Shown one piece after another: positions 14,275-15,029 of a stretch of 15,029 nucleotides of DNA (its first letter is position 1; each line of letters opens with the position of its first letter). Source of the stretch: Colimorpha sp045576855 (GTDB lineage Bacteria; Bacteroidota; Bacteroidia; Bacteroidales; P3); NCBI GenBank assembly GCA_045576855.1, contig JAZNHG010000062.1, positions 1 to 15,029 on the forward strand, read 5' to 3'. Position numbers and translations under genes: made by a program. The notes under the pieces are model-generated. The model saw only the letters and a program-made list of their open reading frames with translations. It searched no databases and was not told where the DNA came from.

Positions 14275-14949
14275 ATGAAAAAGATTTTCGCAATGGTGGC
14301 CGTCGCCGCCGGTCTGCTCTTCGCAGGCAACGCTAACGCTCAGCTGAGCATCAATGCTGGTTATGCACCGCAGACGTACAAGACGACCTATACCTCATCC
14401 AATGGTAACTCGTCTACTGACACCCTGAACATGACGGGCTTCTTCGTTGGTGTGAATTACAACACCAATCTTACTGGTGCTCTCAATGTGAGCGTTGGTC
14501 TGCAGGGCCGTTACAACACTTTCAGCGATTCCTCCAGTGCTAATCTCTTTGGTTTGGCCAGCGGTCAGGTGAAACGTACCGACAACCAGTTTGTCATCGA
14601 CGTTCCCGTCCTCTTCAACTATGGTTTTAACCTGGATGGTGGTCTGAAGGTCAGCGTGTTCGTTGGCCCGACGCTTAGCTATGCCGTGAGTGGCAAGACC
14701 ACTATCGAGGGTAACGCCAATGTGCTCGGCTTTGGGGGCAATACCTCCGATGAGGACAACTGGTATAACGAAGACAAGACGTTCAACCGCAATGCCCTCG
14801 ACCTCAGCGGCACCATCGGTGTGAGCGCCAACTTCAACAGCTTCCGTCTCTATGGTGGCTACAACATGGGTCTTCTCAACACCAACAAGAAAGACAACTA
14901 CACTACTAAGGGTAGCAATTGGTTCGTCGGTGTTGGCTACAGCCTCTAA
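14275..14949 (+). CDS. Small outer-membrane beta-barrel protein (porin-family)
   Basis: A 224-residue secreted protein. Residues 1-22 are a clear signal peptide (KK, hydrophobic core, cleavage after ANA before QLS). The mature part alternates short hydrophobic strands and polar turns: NAGYAPQTYK, FFVGVNYN, VSVGLQGRY, VIDVPVLFNYGF, LKVSVFVGPTLSYAV, TIGVSANF, RLYGGYNMG, ending WFVGVGYSL. This suits an eight-stranded barrel of the Bacteroidetes OMP_b-brl type. Periplasmic-side turns are short and a longer loop (about 137-175) is acidic and Asn-rich. Codon use is less GC-rich than in its neighbours, as expected for an abundant surface protein. The ATG is preceded by an A-rich leader with no Shine-Dalgarno. 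It stands alone between two terminators. Function beyond a structural or porin role is not visible. Confidence 0.85.
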   Translation: MKKIFAMVAVAAGLLFAGNANAQLSINAGYAPQTYKTTYTSSNGNSSTDTLNMTGFFVGVNYNTNLTGALNVSVGLQGRYNTFSDSSSANLFGLASGQVKRTDNQFVIDVPVLFNYGFNLDGGLKVSVFVGPTLSYAVSGKTTIEGNANVLGFGGNTSDEDNWYNEDKTFNRNALDLSGTIGVSANFNSFRLYGGYNMGLLNTNKKDNYTTKGSNWFVGVGYSL

Positions 14950-14967
14950 ACTCATTGATGAATACAC

Positions 14968-15013
14968 AAAGGCGGGCCCCCCGCAAGGGGGGGGGCGCCT
15001 TTTTTTTTTTTTT
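14968..15013 (+). terminator. Rho-independent terminator with GNRA loop
   Basis: AAGGCG pairs with CGCCTT and CCCCCC with GGGGGG around a GCAA tetraloop (14983-14986), with an internal GG/GGG bulge, followed by 13 to 14 T. It lies 19 bases after the porin-family stop. The long G and T runs are places where sequencing length errors are common. Confidence 0.9.
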
Positions 15014-15029
15014 CTTGGTGGGTCTTCAT

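Overview
The window looks like chromosomal DNA of an anaerobic, gut- or rumen-type member of the Bacteroidales. No 16S gene is present, so no genus can be named. The evidence is a rpmG–DUF4295 ribosomal-protein pair (DUF4295 is a Bacteroidetes family), Bacteroidetes-style promoters (TTG-N19-TAnnTTTG) before rpmG and ileS, start codons that mostly lack a Shine-Dalgarno sequence, a SusC/CirA-type TonB-dependent receptor with an N-terminal carboxypeptidase-regulatory domain, a PlsC-like/GNAT pair resembling the glycine-lipid genes of Bacteroides, and an ADP-forming acetate–CoA ligase. Genes are GC-rich and intergenic DNA is AT-rich or repetitive.

Layout. Positions 1-572 carry no gene. They hold a bidirectional terminator, an 11-bp tandem array, an inverted pair of 7-bp arrays, further 7-bp arrays and a likely terminator for the minus-strand operon. 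Positions 573-4805 (minus strand) are a four-gene operon read glsA-like, glsB-like, yihA/engB, dacB. The last three are joined by ATGA stop/start overlaps. The operon links aminolipid synthesis, a ribosome-assembly GTPase and a PBP4-type peptidoglycan hydrolase. Divergent promoters lie at 4827-4858 and 4968-4998. Positions 5090-5452 are rpmG and DUF4295 (bL38), closed by a strong terminator. Positions 5538-8293 hold a small Cys/His-rich membrane protein and a TonB-dependent receptor with a His-rich segment, together a plausible metal-uptake unit. Positions 8294-8644 are a repeat-rich gap that ends in the ileS promoter. Positions 8645-14149 are ileS and an ADP-forming acyl-CoA synthetase, probably co-transcribed, followed by a hairpin. 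Positions 14275-14949 encode a small outer-membrane beta-barrel protein, closed by a terminator.

The most unusual content is a set of short-unit tandem repeats with 7-, 9- or 11-bp units. They sit in gaps, directly at the stop codons of glsA and dacB, and inside ileS. Within ileS an inverted pair of AGTGTTC / TTAACAC heptad arrays is read in frame and adds about 29 repeat-derived residues before the WTTTPWTLPSN editing-domain motif. The same element architecture occurs at 224-318. This suggests a dispersing palindromic element able to enter genes without breaking them, comparable in behaviour to Rickettsia palindromic elements and in unit length to cyanobacterial heptanucleotide STRRs.
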